A DNA stretch of 64,000 nt from assembly GCF_000745235.1 (NCBI RefSeq), contig NZ_JQNL01000001.1, positions 4,148,001 through 4,212,000 on the forward strand, in the 5' to 3' direction. The notes beneath the pieces were generated by a model that was given only the letters and a program-made list of their open reading frames with translations, did not search any database and was not told where the DNA came from. Of the stretch, positions 34,780-44,226 are shown one piece after another; the stretch's first letter is position 1; every line of letters starts with the position of its first letter. Source of the DNA: Luteibacter mycovicinus. GTDB lineage: Bacteria; Pseudomonadota; Gammaproteobacteria; Xanthomonadales; Rhodanobacteraceae. The position numbers and the translations under genes are program-made.

Positions 34780-35171
34780 GCCGCCGGGCCCGACGGGCAT
34801 TTCGACTTGCCGTAGAGGCCTTCCGCGGCGGGCTCGTTCCTGGCCAGCGCATCGGGCGACGCGTAGATAGATACGGCGAGGTCGCACCGGTTGTCGCGCA
34901 GCGTGAAGCGCACGGTGTCGATGCGGGTCGGCCGCTCATCGTCGAGCCTGCAGGCAGTGTTCTTTGCAAGACGGATCGTGAGCGTGTTGTCCTTCGCGTC
35001 GACGACATCGAAGTGCGCGTTCTGGCAGCCGTGCCAGGTGAGCGAGTCCTTGCCGACGGTGAGGATGCGCAGACCGGTGAAGGCGTTGCTGTAAGGATCC
35101 CAGTCGCCGGCGATCCATGCCGGCGCGGTCTGGGCCGTGGAGAGAAGAGCGAGCGCGAGGAGGGGAGTCAT
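34743..35171 (-). CDS. Small secreted hypothetical protein
   Basis: A 142-residue protein with a short signal peptide (MTPLLALALLSTAQTAPA). The body has four Cys (WHGCQNAHFD, NTACRLDDERP, DNRCDLAVSI, YGKSKCPSGPA) and a beta-rich pattern, so two disulphides are likely in the periplasm. The function is not recognised. It is single and converges on hutF, with overlapping 3' ends. Confidence 0.65.
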   Translation of the reverse strand: MTPLLALALLSTAQTAPAWIAGDWDPYSNAFTGLRILTVGKDSLTWHGCQNAHFDVVDAKDNTLTIRLAKNTACRLDDERPTRIDTVRFTLRDNRCDLAVSIYASPDALARNEPAAEGLYGKSKCPSGPAAQAATNLSTTPR

Positions 35172-35195
35172 GGGATGCCTCGGTTCCGGAAGTCG

Positions 35196-35280
35196 TGTAG
35201 GAGCGAGCCCCACTCGCGATGCTTTTTTTGCGGAGTGCCGCCCCCGCAACGTGACATCGCGCACAGGGTGCGCTCCTACA
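35196..35280. repeat. REPIN (paired inverted REP palindromes)
   Basis: TGTAGGAGCGAGCCCCACTC at 35196 is paired with the inverted GCGCACAGGGTGCGCTCCTA ending at 35280. The inner palindromes have diverged between halves (GAGCCCCACTC versus GCGCACAGGGTGCGC). It lies just upstream of the asnB promoter and leader. Confidence 0.8.
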
Positions 35281-35304
35281 GAGTAGCAATCGCGGGGGAG
35301 GGTG

Positions 35305-35333
35305 TTGCATTGCAGCGATCTTCATGCTCTATT
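35305..35333 (+). promoter_or_regulatory. Candidate promoter of the asnB leader
   Basis: TTGCAT (35305-35310) and TCTATT (35328-35333) are 17 bases apart, with a TGn extended -10 (35325-35327). Predicted initiation about seven bases after the -10 falls on or near the leader ATG at 35340, which has no ribosome site, so the leader could be translated from a leaderless end. Confidence 0.45.
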
Positions 35334-35339
35334 CGACTC

Positions 35340-35408
35340 ATGACCCGCCTCGCCGCCAATAACGCCAATACCAATAATGCCCGTAACCTCGGGAGGGTCG
35401 GCGTGTAG
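35340..35408 (+). CDS. Asn-rich leader peptide of asnB
   Basis: A 22-codon ORF, MTRLAANNANTNNARN then LGRVGV, with six Asn codons (7, 8, 10, 12, 13, 16) packed into ten positions. It ends 97 bases before asnB, ahead of a strong terminator. Control by asparagine supply of the gene that makes asparagine is the classical logic of amino-acid attenuation: a ribosome stalled at Asn codons leaves 35393-35402 free to pair with the terminator stem. No Shine-Dalgarno sequence precedes the ATG. Confidence 0.8.
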   Translation: MTRLAANNANTNNARNLGRVGV

Positions 35409-35450
35409 GCGGTTGCGAGACAAACCACCAGACACCAAAGGCCCGCCCTC
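35393..35450 (+). promoter_or_regulatory. Candidate antiterminator of the asnB attenuator
   Basis: GAGGGTCGGC (35393-35402) can pair with GCCCGCCCTC (35441-35450) at nine of ten positions, including one G-U. The second arm overlaps the left arm of the terminator, so the two structures exclude each other. The first arm lies under the last codons of the leader, where a ribosome reaching the stop would cover it. Confidence 0.65.
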
Positions 35451-35467
35451 ACCAGGCGGGCCTTTTT
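35437..35467 (+). terminator. Attenuator terminator in the asnB leader
   Basis: AAAGGCCCGCC (35437-35447) and GGCGGGCCTTT (35455-35465) form a perfect 11-bp stem with a 7-nt loop and a run of T from 35463. It lies between the leader peptide and asnB, with no gene ending just upstream that would need a terminator. Confidence 0.92.
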
Positions 35468-35505
35468 CTTTGCGCGTTTCCCCATTGATAGCCAGGAGCA
35501 AGACC

Positions 35506-37176
35506 ATGTGTTCGATCTTCGGGATGTTCGGCCTCGCGGCCGGTGATGACCTGGTCGCATTGCGCCGTGAGGCGATGTCGCTTTCGCAGCGGCAGCGCCA
35601 TCGCGGGCCGGACTGGAGCGGTGTCTACGTCGACGACGGCGCGATCCTCGTCCACGAACGCCTCGCCATCGTCGACCCCGCCAGTGGCGCCCAGCCGCTG
35701 CGTTCCCCAGAAGGCGACCTGGCCCTGGCCGTCAACGGCGAGATCTACAACCACCGTGAGATTCGCGCCGCCAGCAGCTATCCGTTCACCACGGGCTCCG
35801 ACTGCGAGGTGATCAACGCGCTGTACCGCGAGCACGGGGCGGATTTCCTCGGTCAGCTCAACGGTATCTTCGCTTTCGCGCTCTGGGACGCGGGCCGCCA
35901 GCGTTACATCATCGCCCGCGATCCGGTCGGCGTCTGCCCGCTGTACTGGGGCCACGATCGCGAAGGCCGCCTCTGCGTCGCGTCGGAAATGAAGTCGCTG
36001 GTCGGTGTCTGCGCGGACGTGGCGCCCTTCCCGCCGGGCCATGTCTACGACAGCCAGACCGGTGAGGCCGTGCGTTACTGGACGCCTGAGTGGCGCGACT
36101 ACGATGCGACCGTCGGCAAGACCATCGACCCGAAAGATCTCCGTACCGCGTTCGAAGCCGCCGTGCATCGCCAGATGATGACGGATGTGCCGTATGGCGT
36201 GCTCCTGTCGGGCGGCCTGGATTCGTCGCTGGTCGCCGCGGTCGCCGCGGGGTATGCGCGCCGCCGTATCGAAGAAGACGACCGTGGCGAAGCCTGGTGG
36301 CCGCGCCTTCATTCATTCGCCATCGGCCTCGAAGGGTCGCCCGACCTGAAAGCCGCCGAGATCGCCGCCGAGGCGCTGGGTACCGTCCATCACGGCTTCC
36401 GCTACACCTTCGAGGAAGGCCTCGACGCGCTGCCCGAAGTCATCCGCCACATCGAGACCTACGACGTCACCACCATCCGCGCATCCACGCCGATGTTCCT
36501 GCTGGCGCGACGGATCAAGGCGATGGGCGTGAAGATGGTGCTCTCGGGCGAGGGTTCCGACGAGGTCTTCGGTGGTTACCTGTACTTCCACAAGGCGCCG
36601 TCGGCCCGCGCTTTCCACGAGGAAACCGTGCGCAAGCTGGACGCGCTGCATTATTACGACTGCCTGCGTGCCAACAAGTCGATGTCGGCCTGGGGTGTCG
36701 AAGCCCGCGTGCCCTTCCTCGATACGGAATTTCTCGAAACGGCCATGTCGATCGACGCCGAGGCCAAGATGGTCGCCCGCAAGGGTATCGAGAAGGGCCT
36801 GCTGCGCGAGGCCTTCGAAGGCGCCCTACCGGATTCGATTCTCTGGCGCCAGAAGGAGCAGTTCAGCGATGGCGTGGGTTATGGCTGGATCGACGGCCTG
36901 AAGGCGCATGCCGAGACGATGGTTTCCGATCGTGAGTTCGCGGCCGCCGCGGCCCGCTTCCCGGTGAACACCCCGGCGACCAAGGAGGCATACTTCTACC
37001 GTACCGTCTTCGAGACCCATTTCCCGGGAGAGGCCTGTGCGGCCACGGTGCCCGGCGGCAAGTCCATCGCCTGCTCGTCCCCGGCGGCGCTGGCGTGGGA
37101 CCCGGCCTTCGCGGCCGCCGCCGACCCGTCGGGCCGGGCGGTGCGAGGGGTTCACCAAGAGGCGCTGCCGGCGTGA
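35506..37176 (+). CDS. asnB: Asparagine synthetase B (glutamine-hydrolysing)
   Basis: A 556-residue enzyme that makes asparagine from aspartate, ATP and glutamine. The Ntn glutaminase nucleophile is Cys2 (MCSIFGMFGL); RHRGPDWSG and NGEIYNH belong to this domain. The synthetase PP-loop is SGGLDSS from residue 235, with VLSGEGSDEVFGGYLYFH further on. AGGAG (35494-35498) precedes ATG 35506. Expression is probably attenuated by asparagine through the leader upstream. The tail after the last helix is typical of the long AsnB form. It is monocistronic. Confidence 0.96.
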   Translation: MCSIFGMFGLAAGDDLVALRREAMSLSQRQRHRGPDWSGVYVDDGAILVHERLAIVDPASGAQPLRSPEGDLALAVNGEIYNHREIRAASSYPFTTGSDCEVINALYREHGADFLGQLNGIFAFALWDAGRQRYIIARDPVGVCPLYWGHDREGRLCVASEMKSLVGVCADVAPFPPGHVYDSQTGEAVRYWTPEWRDYDATVGKTIDPKDLRTAFEAAVHRQMMTDVPYGVLLSGGLDSSLVAAVAAGYARRRIEEDDRGEAWWPRLHSFAIGLEGSPDLKAAEIAAEALGTVHHGFRYTFEEGLDALPEVIRHIETYDVTTIRASTPMFLLARRIKAMGVKMVLSGEGSDEVFGGYLYFHKAPSARAFHEETVRKLDALHYYDCLRANKSMSAWGVEARVPFLDTEFLETAMSIDAEAKMVARKGIEKGLLREAFEGALPDSILWRQKEQFSDGVGYGWIDGLKAHAETMVSDREFAAAAARFPVNTPATKEAYFYRTVFETHFPGEACAATVPGGKSIACSSPAALAWDPAFAAAADPSGRAVRGVHQEALPA

Positions 37177-37191
37177 GGGCAGCCGCTCGTC

Positions 37192-37260
37192 TGTAGGAGC
37201 CCGCCCTGCGGGCGATGGGGTCTTGCCGCAGTCCCATCGCCCGCAGGGCGGGCTCCTACA
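37192..37260. repeat. REPIN with perfect 28-base arms
   Basis: TGTAGGAGCCCGCCCTGCGG at 37192 begins an arm (to 37219) that is exactly inverted at 37233-37260. The inner palindrome here is CCCGCCCTGCGGG rather than GCGCGCC, yet both halves agree. It lies between asnB and prfB. Confidence 0.9.
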
Positions 37261-37359
37261 GGAGCGGCCTCCACCCGCCATGCGGCCAACCCCAGGATTT
37301 GTTAAGATCGGCCGCTTGAGTCGGCGCCTTCCGCGCCGCGTCATCAGGCCAGACACACC

Positions 37360-38485
37360 ATGATCGAGACCAATCCGATCCTTGCGCAGATTGCGGACCT
37401 CAAGGGCCGCGTCGAGTCGCTTAGGGGGTATCTTTGACTACGCCGTCAAGAAAGAACGCCTAGAAGAAGTCAATCGCGAGCTGGAAAGTCCCACCGTATG
37501 GGATGACCCCAAGCGCGCACAGGAGCTCGGCCGCGAACGCGCCCAGCTCGACGGCATCGTCACCGGCATCGACGAGATGTCCGGCACGCTCGACGACTCC
37601 GGTGAACTGCTCGAGATGGCCGCCGCCGACGGCGACGACGCCACCGTTCAGTCCATCGTCGACGACCTGGAAAAGGTCGACGCCCGCGTCGGCAAGCTCG
37701 AATTCCAGCGCATGTTCTCCGGCGAGCTCGACTCGGCGGCGGCCTTCGTCGACGTCCAGGCAGGTGCCGGCGGTACCGAGGCTCAGGACTGGGCGGAAAT
37801 CCTCCTGCGCATGTATCTGCGCTGGGCGGAGTCGCGCGGCTGGAAGACGGAAATGATGGAAGTCAGCGCGGGCGAAGTCGCGGGCATCAAGTCCGCCACG
37901 TTCCGCGTCGAAGGCGACTACGCCTACGGCTGGCTCAAGACCGAGATCGGCGTGCACCGCCTGGTCCGCAAGAGCCCGTTCGACTCCGACAACCGCCGGC
38001 ACACCAGCTTTACCTCGGTGTTCGTTTCGCCGGAAGTCGACGACAACATCGAGATCGACATCAATCCGGCCGACCTGCGTACGGACGTCTACCGTTCGTC
38101 CGGCGCCGGCGGTCAGCACGTCAACAAGACCGAATCGGCGGTGCGTATCACCCACGTGCCCACCAACACGGTCGTGGCCTGCCAGACCGAGCGCAGCCAG
38201 CATGCCAACCGCGACCGCGCGATGAAGATGCTGAAAGCGAAGCTGTACGAGCTGGAAGTCCAGAAGCGCAATGCCGAGAAGGACGCCCTCGAGGCGACCA
38301 AGTCGGACATCGGCTGGGGCAGCCAGATCCGCAACTACGTGCTCGACCAGTCCCGCATCAAGGATCTGCGCACGGGCCTCGAACGCTCCGATACGCAGAA
38401 AGTGCTCGACGGCGATCTCGACGAATTCGTCGAGGCCAGCCTGAAGTCCGGCCTCGAAGCCGGTTCCAAGCGCGTCGACGCGTGA
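37360..38485 (+). CDS. prfB: Peptide chain release factor 2, with programmed +1 frameshift
   Basis: The gene must be read as 37360-37434 joined to 37436-38485, giving 374 residues. The first 25 codons end at CTT TGA C (37432-37438) after AGGGGG (37423-37428), the classical RF2 autoregulatory site: when RF2 is scarce the ribosome slips +1 past TGA. RF2 hallmarks are the SPF codon-recognition motif ([14 protein letters not shown]) and GGQ at residues 250-252 ([13 protein letters not shown]). It releases peptides at UGA and UAA. A GTTAAGAT box at about 37299-37306 may be its -10. Confidence 0.97.
37423..37438 (+). promoter_or_regulatory. RF2 programmed frameshift site
   Basis: AGGGGGTATCTTTGAC contains the internal Shine-Dalgarno-like AGGGGG, the slippery CTT and the in-frame UGA, with spacing as in E. 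coli prfB. Confidence 0.96.
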
Positions 38486-38490
38486 CAGCG

Positions 38491-38546
38491 GTAGGAGCGC
38501 GCCCTGTGCGCGATTGGAGAGCATCGCGCACAGGGCGCGCTCCTAC
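38491..38546. repeat. REPIN with perfect 24-base arms between prfB and lysS
   Basis: GTAGGAGCGCGCCCTGTGCG at 38491 begins an arm exactly inverted at 38523-38546, with only eight bases between. It starts six bases after the prfB stop and ends 29 bases before lysS, so it could stall transcription or protect the prfB 3' end. Confidence 0.88.
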
Positions 38547-38575
38547 TTTCATCCATCAAACATGTTGCCCTTTCC

Positions 38576-40108
38576 ATGACTGACGATACCCGCGATGCCA
38601 CGCCCGCCACCGCCGCCGACGAGAACCGCCTCATCGCCGAGCGTCGCGAGAAACTGAAAGCGCTGCGCGCGCAGGGCATCGCCTATCCCAACGACTTCAA
38701 GGTCGACAGTTTTGCGGGCGACCTGCAGGACGAGTTTGCGGACAAGGACACCTGGACGGCCGAGGCCATCGAGGGTGCGCCGCGGCGCGTGACCGTGGCC
38801 GGCCGCATCATCCTGATGCGCGGGCAGGGCAAGGTCAGCTTCGTGCAGATGCAGGACGGTACCGGCCGCATCCAGCTGTTCGTTCACCAGGGCACGCTGG
38901 GCGAAGCGTCCTACGATGCCTTCAGGCGCTGGGACCTCGGCGATATCGTGGGTGCCGAAGGCCTGTTGATGCGCACGAAGACCGGCGAGCTGTCGATCAA
39001 GGTCGACGCCATCCGTCTGCTGACCAAGTCCCTGCGCGGCCTGCCGGACAAGCACCACGGCCTGGCCGACGTCGAACAGCGCTACCGCCAGCGCTACGTC
39101 GACCTGATCGTCACCGAGGAGTCGCGCCGCACCTTCGCGCTCCGTTCGAAGATCATCAGCCACGTCCGTCGCTGGCTCGAAGCCGAGCCGCGCCGCTTCA
39201 TGGAAGTGGAAACGCCGATGATGCACGTGATCCCGGGCGGCGCCACCGCGCGTCCGTTCACCACGCATCACAATGCGCTCGATATCCCGCTGTTCCTGCG
39301 CGTGGCGCCGGAGTTGTATCTCAAGCGCCTGGTCGTGGGCGGCTTCGATCGCGTCTACGAAATCAATCGCAACTTCCGTAACGAGGGCGTGTCCACGCGA
39401 CACAATCCCGAGTTCACCATGCTCGAGCTGTACCAGGCGTACGCTACCTACCACGAGATCATGGACATCACCGAGGGCATGATTCGCTCCTCGGCCGAGG
39501 CGGTCATCGGCCAGACGTCCATCGAGTGGGACGGCGCGACCGTCGACCTGGCTCCGGCGTTCCGTCGCTGGCGCATGGAAGACGCCGTGCTCGAACTCAA
39601 TCCCGAGATCAAGCCGGCCGACCTGCGCAACCGTGACGTCATGGCCGCGCACGCCGCGCGGCTGAAGATCCAGGTCAAGCCGTCGTACGGCTGGGGCAAG
39701 CTGCTGCTGGAGATCTTCGAGGCGACGGTGGAGCACACGCTGATCCAGCCGACCTTCATCACCGATCACCCGGTGGAAGTCTCGCCGCTGGCGCGCGAGA
39801 GCGATACCGACAAGGGCATCACCGACCGCTTCGAGCTGTTCATCAACGGCAAGGAAATCGCCAACGGCTTCTCGGAGCTCAACGATTCCGAAGACCAGGC
39901 CGCGCGTTTCCAGGCCCAGGTGGACGCCAAGGATGCCGGCGACGACGAAGCCATGCACTACGACGCCGATTACATCCGTGCGCTCGAAGTGGGCCTGCCG
40001 CCGACCGGTGGACTCGGCGTCGGCATGGACCGCCTCGTCATGCTGCTGACCGGTTCGTCGTCCATCCGCGACGTGCTGCTGTTCCCGACCATGCGCCCCG
40101 AGGCCTGA
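38576..40108 (+). CDS. lysS: Lysyl-tRNA synthetase, class II
   Basis: A 510-residue class II synthetase. The N-terminal OB-fold anticodon domain ([20 protein letters not shown]) is followed by the catalytic core: motif 1 in [20 protein letters not shown], motif 2 in [20 protein letters not shown] and motif 3 in [14 protein letters not shown]. It charges tRNA-Lys. It lies next to prfB, as in many gammaproteobacteria. Confidence 0.97.
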   Translation: MTDDTRDATPATAADENRLIAERREKLKALRAQGIAYPNDFKVDSFAGDLQDEFADKDTWTAEAIEGAPRRVTVAGRIILMRGQGKVSFVQMQDGTGRIQLFVHQGTLGEASYDAFRRWDLGDIVGAEGLLMRTKTGELSIKVDAIRLLTKSLRGLPDKHHGLADVEQRYRQRYVDLIVTEESRRTFALRSKIISHVRRWLEAEPRRFMEVETPMMHVIPGGATARPFTTHHNALDIPLFLRVAPELYLKRLVVGGFDRVYEINRNFRNEGVSTRHNPEFTMLELYQAYATYHEIMDITEGMIRSSAEAVIGQTSIEWDGATVDLAPAFRRWRMEDAVLELNPEIKPADLRNRDVMAAHAARLKIQVKPSYGWGKLLLEIFEATVEHTLIQPTFITDHPVEVSPLARESDTDKGITDRFELFINGKEIANGFSELNDSEDQAARFQAQVDAKDAGDDEAMHYDADYIRALEVGLPPTGGLGVGMDRLVMLLTGSSSIRDVLLFPTMRPEA

Positions 40109-40132
40109 CCGGCCTCGCTACCGGAGACATCG

Positions 40133-40432
40133 ATGTTCTACGCCATCGTCGCACTGGATCACCCGAATTCGCTGGAAAAGCGCCTTGCCGCGCGCCCGGC
40201 GCATCTGGCGCGCCTCAACGCCCTGAAAGACGAGGGCCGCCTGAAGCTGGCCGGCCCGTTCCCGGCCATCGATTCGAACGACCCGGGTGAGGCCGGATTC
40301 ACCGGCAGCATGATCGTGGCCGAGTTCAGCGACCTGGCGGCCGCCGAAGCCTGGGCTGGCGCGGATCCTTATGTCGAAGCCGGCGTGTACCGCGACGTGA
40401 CGGTCCGGCCGTTCCGCGCCGTGCTGCCGTGA
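40133..40432 (+). CDS. yciI: YciI-family protein
   Basis: A 99-residue ferredoxin-fold protein ([20 protein letters not shown], then [20 protein letters not shown]) with the His-Asp pair typical of YciI. Its reaction is not settled; some relatives are small hydrolases or dehalogenases. It overlaps the bolA-like start by four bases (GTGA) and lies in a lysS-yciI-bolA-smc cluster. Confidence 0.9.
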   Translation: MFYAIVALDHPNSLEKRLAARPAHLARLNALKDEGRLKLAGPFPAIDSNDPGEAGFTGSMIVAEFSDLAAAEAWAGADPYVEAGVYRDVTVRPFRAVLP

Positions 40433-40692
40433 CGGCCGAGAAAGTCGAGCGCATCCGGGTCCTGCTGACCGGGGCCCTGGCCCCGGTCGAGCTGGACGTG
40501 ATCGACGAGGGCCACAAGCACGCCGGGCATTCGGGCGAGGGCAGGGGGCATTTCTTCGCCCGTATCGTCAGTCCGGCCTTTGCCGGCAAGAACCCGATCC
40601 AGCGGCATCGCATGGTCTATGCTGCGCTGGCCGAGATGATGCCGGACGGCATCCACGCGCTGGCGATCGAGGCCAAGGCCCCCGGGGAATAA
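40429..40692 (+). CDS. bolA: BolA-family protein
   Basis: An 87-residue BolA protein from a GTG that overlaps yciI. The motif [20 protein letters not shown] and the conserved [10 protein letters not shown] helix with its metal-binding His are present. BolA proteins bind monothiol glutaredoxins and help handle iron-sulphur clusters. It is eight bases ahead of smc. Confidence 0.92.
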   Translation: MTAEKVERIRVLLTGALAPVELDVIDEGHKHAGHSGEGRGHFFARIVSPAFAGKNPIQRHRMVYAALAEMMPDGIHALAIEAKAPGE

Positions 40693-40699
40693 AGAAAAC

Positions 40700-43600
40700 A
40701 TGCGTCTGACCACGATCAAGCTGGCGGGATTCAAGTCGTTCGTCGACCCCACCACGCTGCACCTGCCCACCAATATGACCGGCGTCGTCGGTCCGAACGG
40801 CTGCGGCAAGTCGAACATCATCGACGCCATCCGTTGGGTCATGGGTGAATCCGCGGCCAGCCGTCTTCGCGGCGACTCCCTCACTGACGTCATCTTCTCC
40901 GGCTCCAGCGCGCGCAAGCCGGTGGGCCAGGCCACGGTCGAACTGATCTTCGACAACAGCGACGGCACCATCCAGGGCGAGTACGCCAGCTTCGCCGAGA
41001 TCTCGGTCAAGCGCATCGTCAGTCGTGACGGCCAGTCCTCGTATCACCTCAACGGCGCGCGTTGCCGTCGCCGTGACATCACCGACCTGTTCCTTGGGAC
41101 CGGCCTGGGCCCGCGTTCCTACTCGATCATCGAGCAGGGCATGATCAGCCAGATCATCGAGGCGGCGCCGGAAGAACTGCGCACCCATCTCGAAGAAGCC
41201 GCTGGCATCTCCAAGTACAAGGAGCGCCGCAAGGAAACCGAGAGCCGCATCAAGGCCACCCGCGAGAACCTCGACCGCGTGCGTGACGTGCGCGACGAGG
41301 TCGACAAACAGCTGGACCACCTGAATCGCCAGGCCCGTGCCGCCGAGCGCTGGAAGGCCTTCAAGGAAGAGCACACCCGCCGCGAAGCCGAGCTCCGCGC
41401 GCTGGAGTACCGTACGCTGCATCGCCGCCACGAAGGCGAAGGCTCCGGTCTGCGCGAGGCGGAACTCGAGATCGAGAAACACCTCGCCGGCCAGCGCCAG
41501 GTCGAGGCGCAGATGGAAAGCGTGCGCGAGCGCCACCAGGGCGCCAGCGAGCACCTCAATCAGGTTCAGGCCGAGGTTTACAAGGTCGGCTCCGAGATCG
41601 CCCGTGTCGAGCAGCAGGTGCGGCATAGCCGCGACCTCAGCGAGCGACTGACGCGCGCGCGTGGCGAAGCCGAGCGCGAATTCGAAGAACTGCAGGGTCA
41701 CATCGGCGCCGACCGCGAGCAGGTGGAGACCCTGCGCATGGCGCTGGCCGAGGGCGAGCCCAGGCTCGAAGCCCTGCAGCAGATCCAGGACGAGACGGGC
41801 GACGTGGTCCGTGCCACCGAGTCGAAGCTGGCCGACTGGCAGCAGCGCTGGGATACCCATACCCGGGGTGCGTCGGAGTCCAGCCGCGCGGCCGAGGTCG
41901 AGCGGACAAAGCTGGCCTATCTCGACCGCCAGACGGTCGACCTGTCGCGTCGCAAAGAGGCGTTGGATGCCGAACAGAAGGCGACCGACATCGCCGCGCT
42001 CGACGCCGCCTCCGAACAACTCGATGTCGAGCACGATACCCAGCGCGAGAAGGTGGAGCAGCTGGGCGGCGTGCTCGACCAGCACAAGGTCGCGTACGAG
42101 CGCGTGCTCGACGAAGAGCGCCAGGTGCAGACCGCACTGAACGACGGGCGTCAGCAGTTGCAGACCGCGCGCGGCCGCCAGGCCTCGCTCGAAGCCCTGC
42201 AGAGTGCCGCGCTGGGCCAGGAAGAAACCGCGGCCAGTGGCTGGCTGTCGCGCCTTGGACTCGACCGCTCGCGTCGCCTGGGCGAATCGCTGCAGGTCGA
42301 CGCCGGCTACGAGTCGCCGGTGGAAACCGTGCTCGCCGGCGTCCTCGACGGGGTGCTGGTCGATTCGATCGACGCCTTGCTGCCCGAATTCGAAGCGCTC
42401 GGTCAGGCCGATGTCGCGCTGTTCGCCAGGGAGCAGGGCGGCCCCGGCGCCCCCGGTACCCTCGCCGAGCACGTGCGTGGACCGGTGGCCGCCGTCGCGC
42501 TGCTGAGCAACGTCTTTGTCGCGGAGTCGGTGGAAGCCGCCGCCGCACGTCTCGCTTCACTGCAGCCGCACCAGTCCGTCATCACGCGCGATGGCGCATG
42601 GATGGGTCCGGGCTGGGCCCGTGTGCTGCGGGCGCAGGGCAATCAGGTCGGCGTGCTCGCCCGCGAACGCGAGATCCGCCAGCTCGCCGGGCAGATCGAA
42701 ACCCTCGAAGCCACTCTCGAAGAACGTACCGAACAGCTGGAAGCCCTGCGTACCAGCAAGTTCGAGACCGAGCGTCAGCGTGACGACGCCCAGCGCGATC
42801 TCTACGCCGCGCATCGCCGTCTGTCCGAGCTCGCCGGTCAGTTGCAGAGCCATCGCGGCAAGATGGAGACGGCGCGCGCCCGAGCCGAGAAGGTCGGCGG
42901 CGAAATCTCCGTCATCGTCGATCAGCTCGACGAACTGCAGGGCCAGACCCGTGATGCCCGCGCGCGCCTCGATGAGGCCGTCGGCCACATGGGCGATCGC
43001 GAGGACGAGCGCCGTGGTCTCGAAAACGAGCGTCGCGAGTTGCTCGAAGCGCGCGAAGAAGCCCGTATCAATGCGCGCGAAGCGGCTGACCAGTCGCACC
43101 AGCTCGCACTGAGCATGGAGTCCAAGCGCTCGGCGCTGGGGTCGCTCGAACAGGCTCTTGCGCGTCTGGATACCCAGCTGCGCCAGGTGACCGCTCGCCG
43201 CGATGAGATCGATCAGCAGCTGGCTGCCGGTTCCGATCCCATTGCGGAACTCGAAGCCGAGCGGCAGACCTACCTCGACCAGCGTCTGCTGGTCGACAAG
43301 CAGCTGGTCGACGCACGTCGTGCGCTCGAAGACTGCGACGCCGAGTTCCGCCGGCTCGAGCAGGAGCGCCAGCGCGTCGAGCACGTGCTCAATCAGGTGC
43401 GTGAAAACGTGTCCGAAAAGCGTCTCGCCGCGCAGGCCTTGCAGCTGCGTGCCGAACAGCTGGCCCAGGCCATCGTGGCGTCGGGTCTCGAACTCGAAGC
43501 ATTGCTCACCGAACTGCCCGAAGACGCCGAGCCGGAGCGCTGGCAGCAGCAGCTGGTCGACCTTTCCGGCAAGATCGCCCGTCTGGAGCCGGTCAACCTG

Positions 43601-44200
43601 GCCGCTATCCAGGAGCACGCCGAGCAGTCGCAGCGCAAGGAATACCTCGATGCGCAGCTGCTCGACCTGACGAGCGCGATGGAAACGCTGGAGGGCGCGA
43701 TCAAGAAGATCGATCGCGAGACCCGTCAGCGTTTCAAGGAGACCTTCGACCGCGTCAATGCGGGTGTGCAGGAGTTGTTCCCACGGCTGTTCGGCGGCGG
43801 CCACGCCTACCTCGAGCTCACCGGCGAAGACCTCCTCGACACCGGTGTGTCGATCATGGCCCGGCCACCCGGCAAGCGCGTCTCCAACATCACGCTGCTG
43901 TCCGGCGGTGAGAAGGCGCTCACGGCAGTCTCACTCGTCTTCGCGATATTTGGCCTCAACCCGGCGCCGTTCTGCCTGCTCGACGAGGTGGACGCACCGC
44001 TGGACGAAGCCAACGTGGGCCGTTTCTCGGCCATGGTCCGCGAGATGAGTGAGAAGGTGCAGTTCATCTTCGTCAGCCATAACAAGGCCACGATGGAGGC
44101 CGCCCATCAGCTCTGCGGCGTTACCATGCGCGAGCCGGGCGTGTCGCGCCTCGTCCAGGTCGATCTGGCCGAAGCGTCCAAGCTCGTCGGCGCCGCCTAA
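40700..44200 (+). CDS. smc: Chromosome segregation ATPase SMC
   Basis: A 1166-residue condensin subunit. Walker A is GPNGCGKSN (about residues 32-40) after LAGFKSFVDPTT. Long coiled coils (about 165-500 and 670-1010) flank a hinge (about 510-650; VETVLAGVLDGVLVDSIDAL). The C-terminal head has the ABC signature LSGGEK from residue 1067 and Walker B FCLLDEVDAPLDEAN. It compacts and organises the chromosome with ScpA/ScpB. Full-length SMC instead of MukB fits Xanthomonadales. zipA follows 26 bases later. Confidence 0.97.
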   Translation: MRLTTIKLAGFKSFVDPTTLHLPTNMTGVVGPNGCGKSNIIDAIRWVMGESAASRLRGDSLTDVIFSGSSARKPVGQATVELIFDNSDGTIQGEYASFAEISVKRIVSRDGQSSYHLNGARCRRRDITDLFLGTGLGPRSYSIIEQGMISQIIEAAPEELRTHLEEAAGISKYKERRKETESRIKATRENLDRVRDVRDEVDKQLDHLNRQARAAERWKAFKEEHTRREAELRALEYRTLHRRHEGEGSGLREAELEIEKHLAGQRQVEAQMESVRERHQGASEHLNQVQAEVYKVGSEIARVEQQVRHSRDLSERLTRARGEAEREFEELQGHIGADREQVETLRMALAEGEPRLEALQQIQDETGDVVRATESKLADWQQRWDTHTRGASESSRAAEVERTKLAYLDRQTVDLSRRKEALDAEQKATDIAALDAASEQLDVEHDTQREKVEQLGGVLDQHKVAYERVLDEERQVQTALNDGRQQLQTARGRQASLEALQSAALGQEETAASGWLSRLGLDRSRRLGESLQVDAGYESPVETVLAGVLDGVLVDSIDALLPEFEALGQADVALFAREQGGPGAPGTLAEHVRGPVAAVALLSNVFVAESVEAAAARLASLQPHQSVITRDGAWMGPGWARVLRAQGNQVGVLAREREIRQLAGQIETLEATLEERTEQLEALRTSKFETERQRDDAQRDLYAAHRRLSELAGQLQSHRGKMETARARAEKVGGEISVIVDQLDELQGQTRDARARLDEAVGHMGDREDERRGLENERRELLEAREEARINAREAADQSHQLALSMESKRSALGSLEQALARLDTQLRQVTARRDEIDQQLAAGSDPIAELEAERQTYLDQRLLVDKQLVDARRALEDCDAEFRRLEQERQRVEHVLNQVRENVSEKRLAAQALQLRAEQLAQAIVASGLELEALLTELPEDAEPERWQQQLVDLSGKIARLEPVNLAAIQEHAEQSQRKEYLDAQLLDLTSAMETLEGAIKKIDRETRQRFKETFDRVNAGVQELFPRLFGGGHAYLELTGEDLLDTGVSIMARPPGKRVSNITLLSGGEKALTAVSLVFAIFGLNPAPFCLLDEVDAPLDEANVGRFSAMVREMSEKVQFIFVSHNKATMEAAHQLCGVTMREPGVSRLVQVDLAEASKLVGAA

Positions 44201-44226
44201 GTACCGTTCTTGAAGGAAATCGAACC

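Noticed and set aside
37423..37438. Apparent premature stop near the start of prfB
   Set aside because: It is the conserved RF2 programmed frameshift, not a mutation.
40568..42472. A 634-codon open frame on the minus strand inside smc
   Set aside because: It is a shadow of GC-rich smc codons; the plus strand encodes an unmistakable SMC with Walker and signature motifs.
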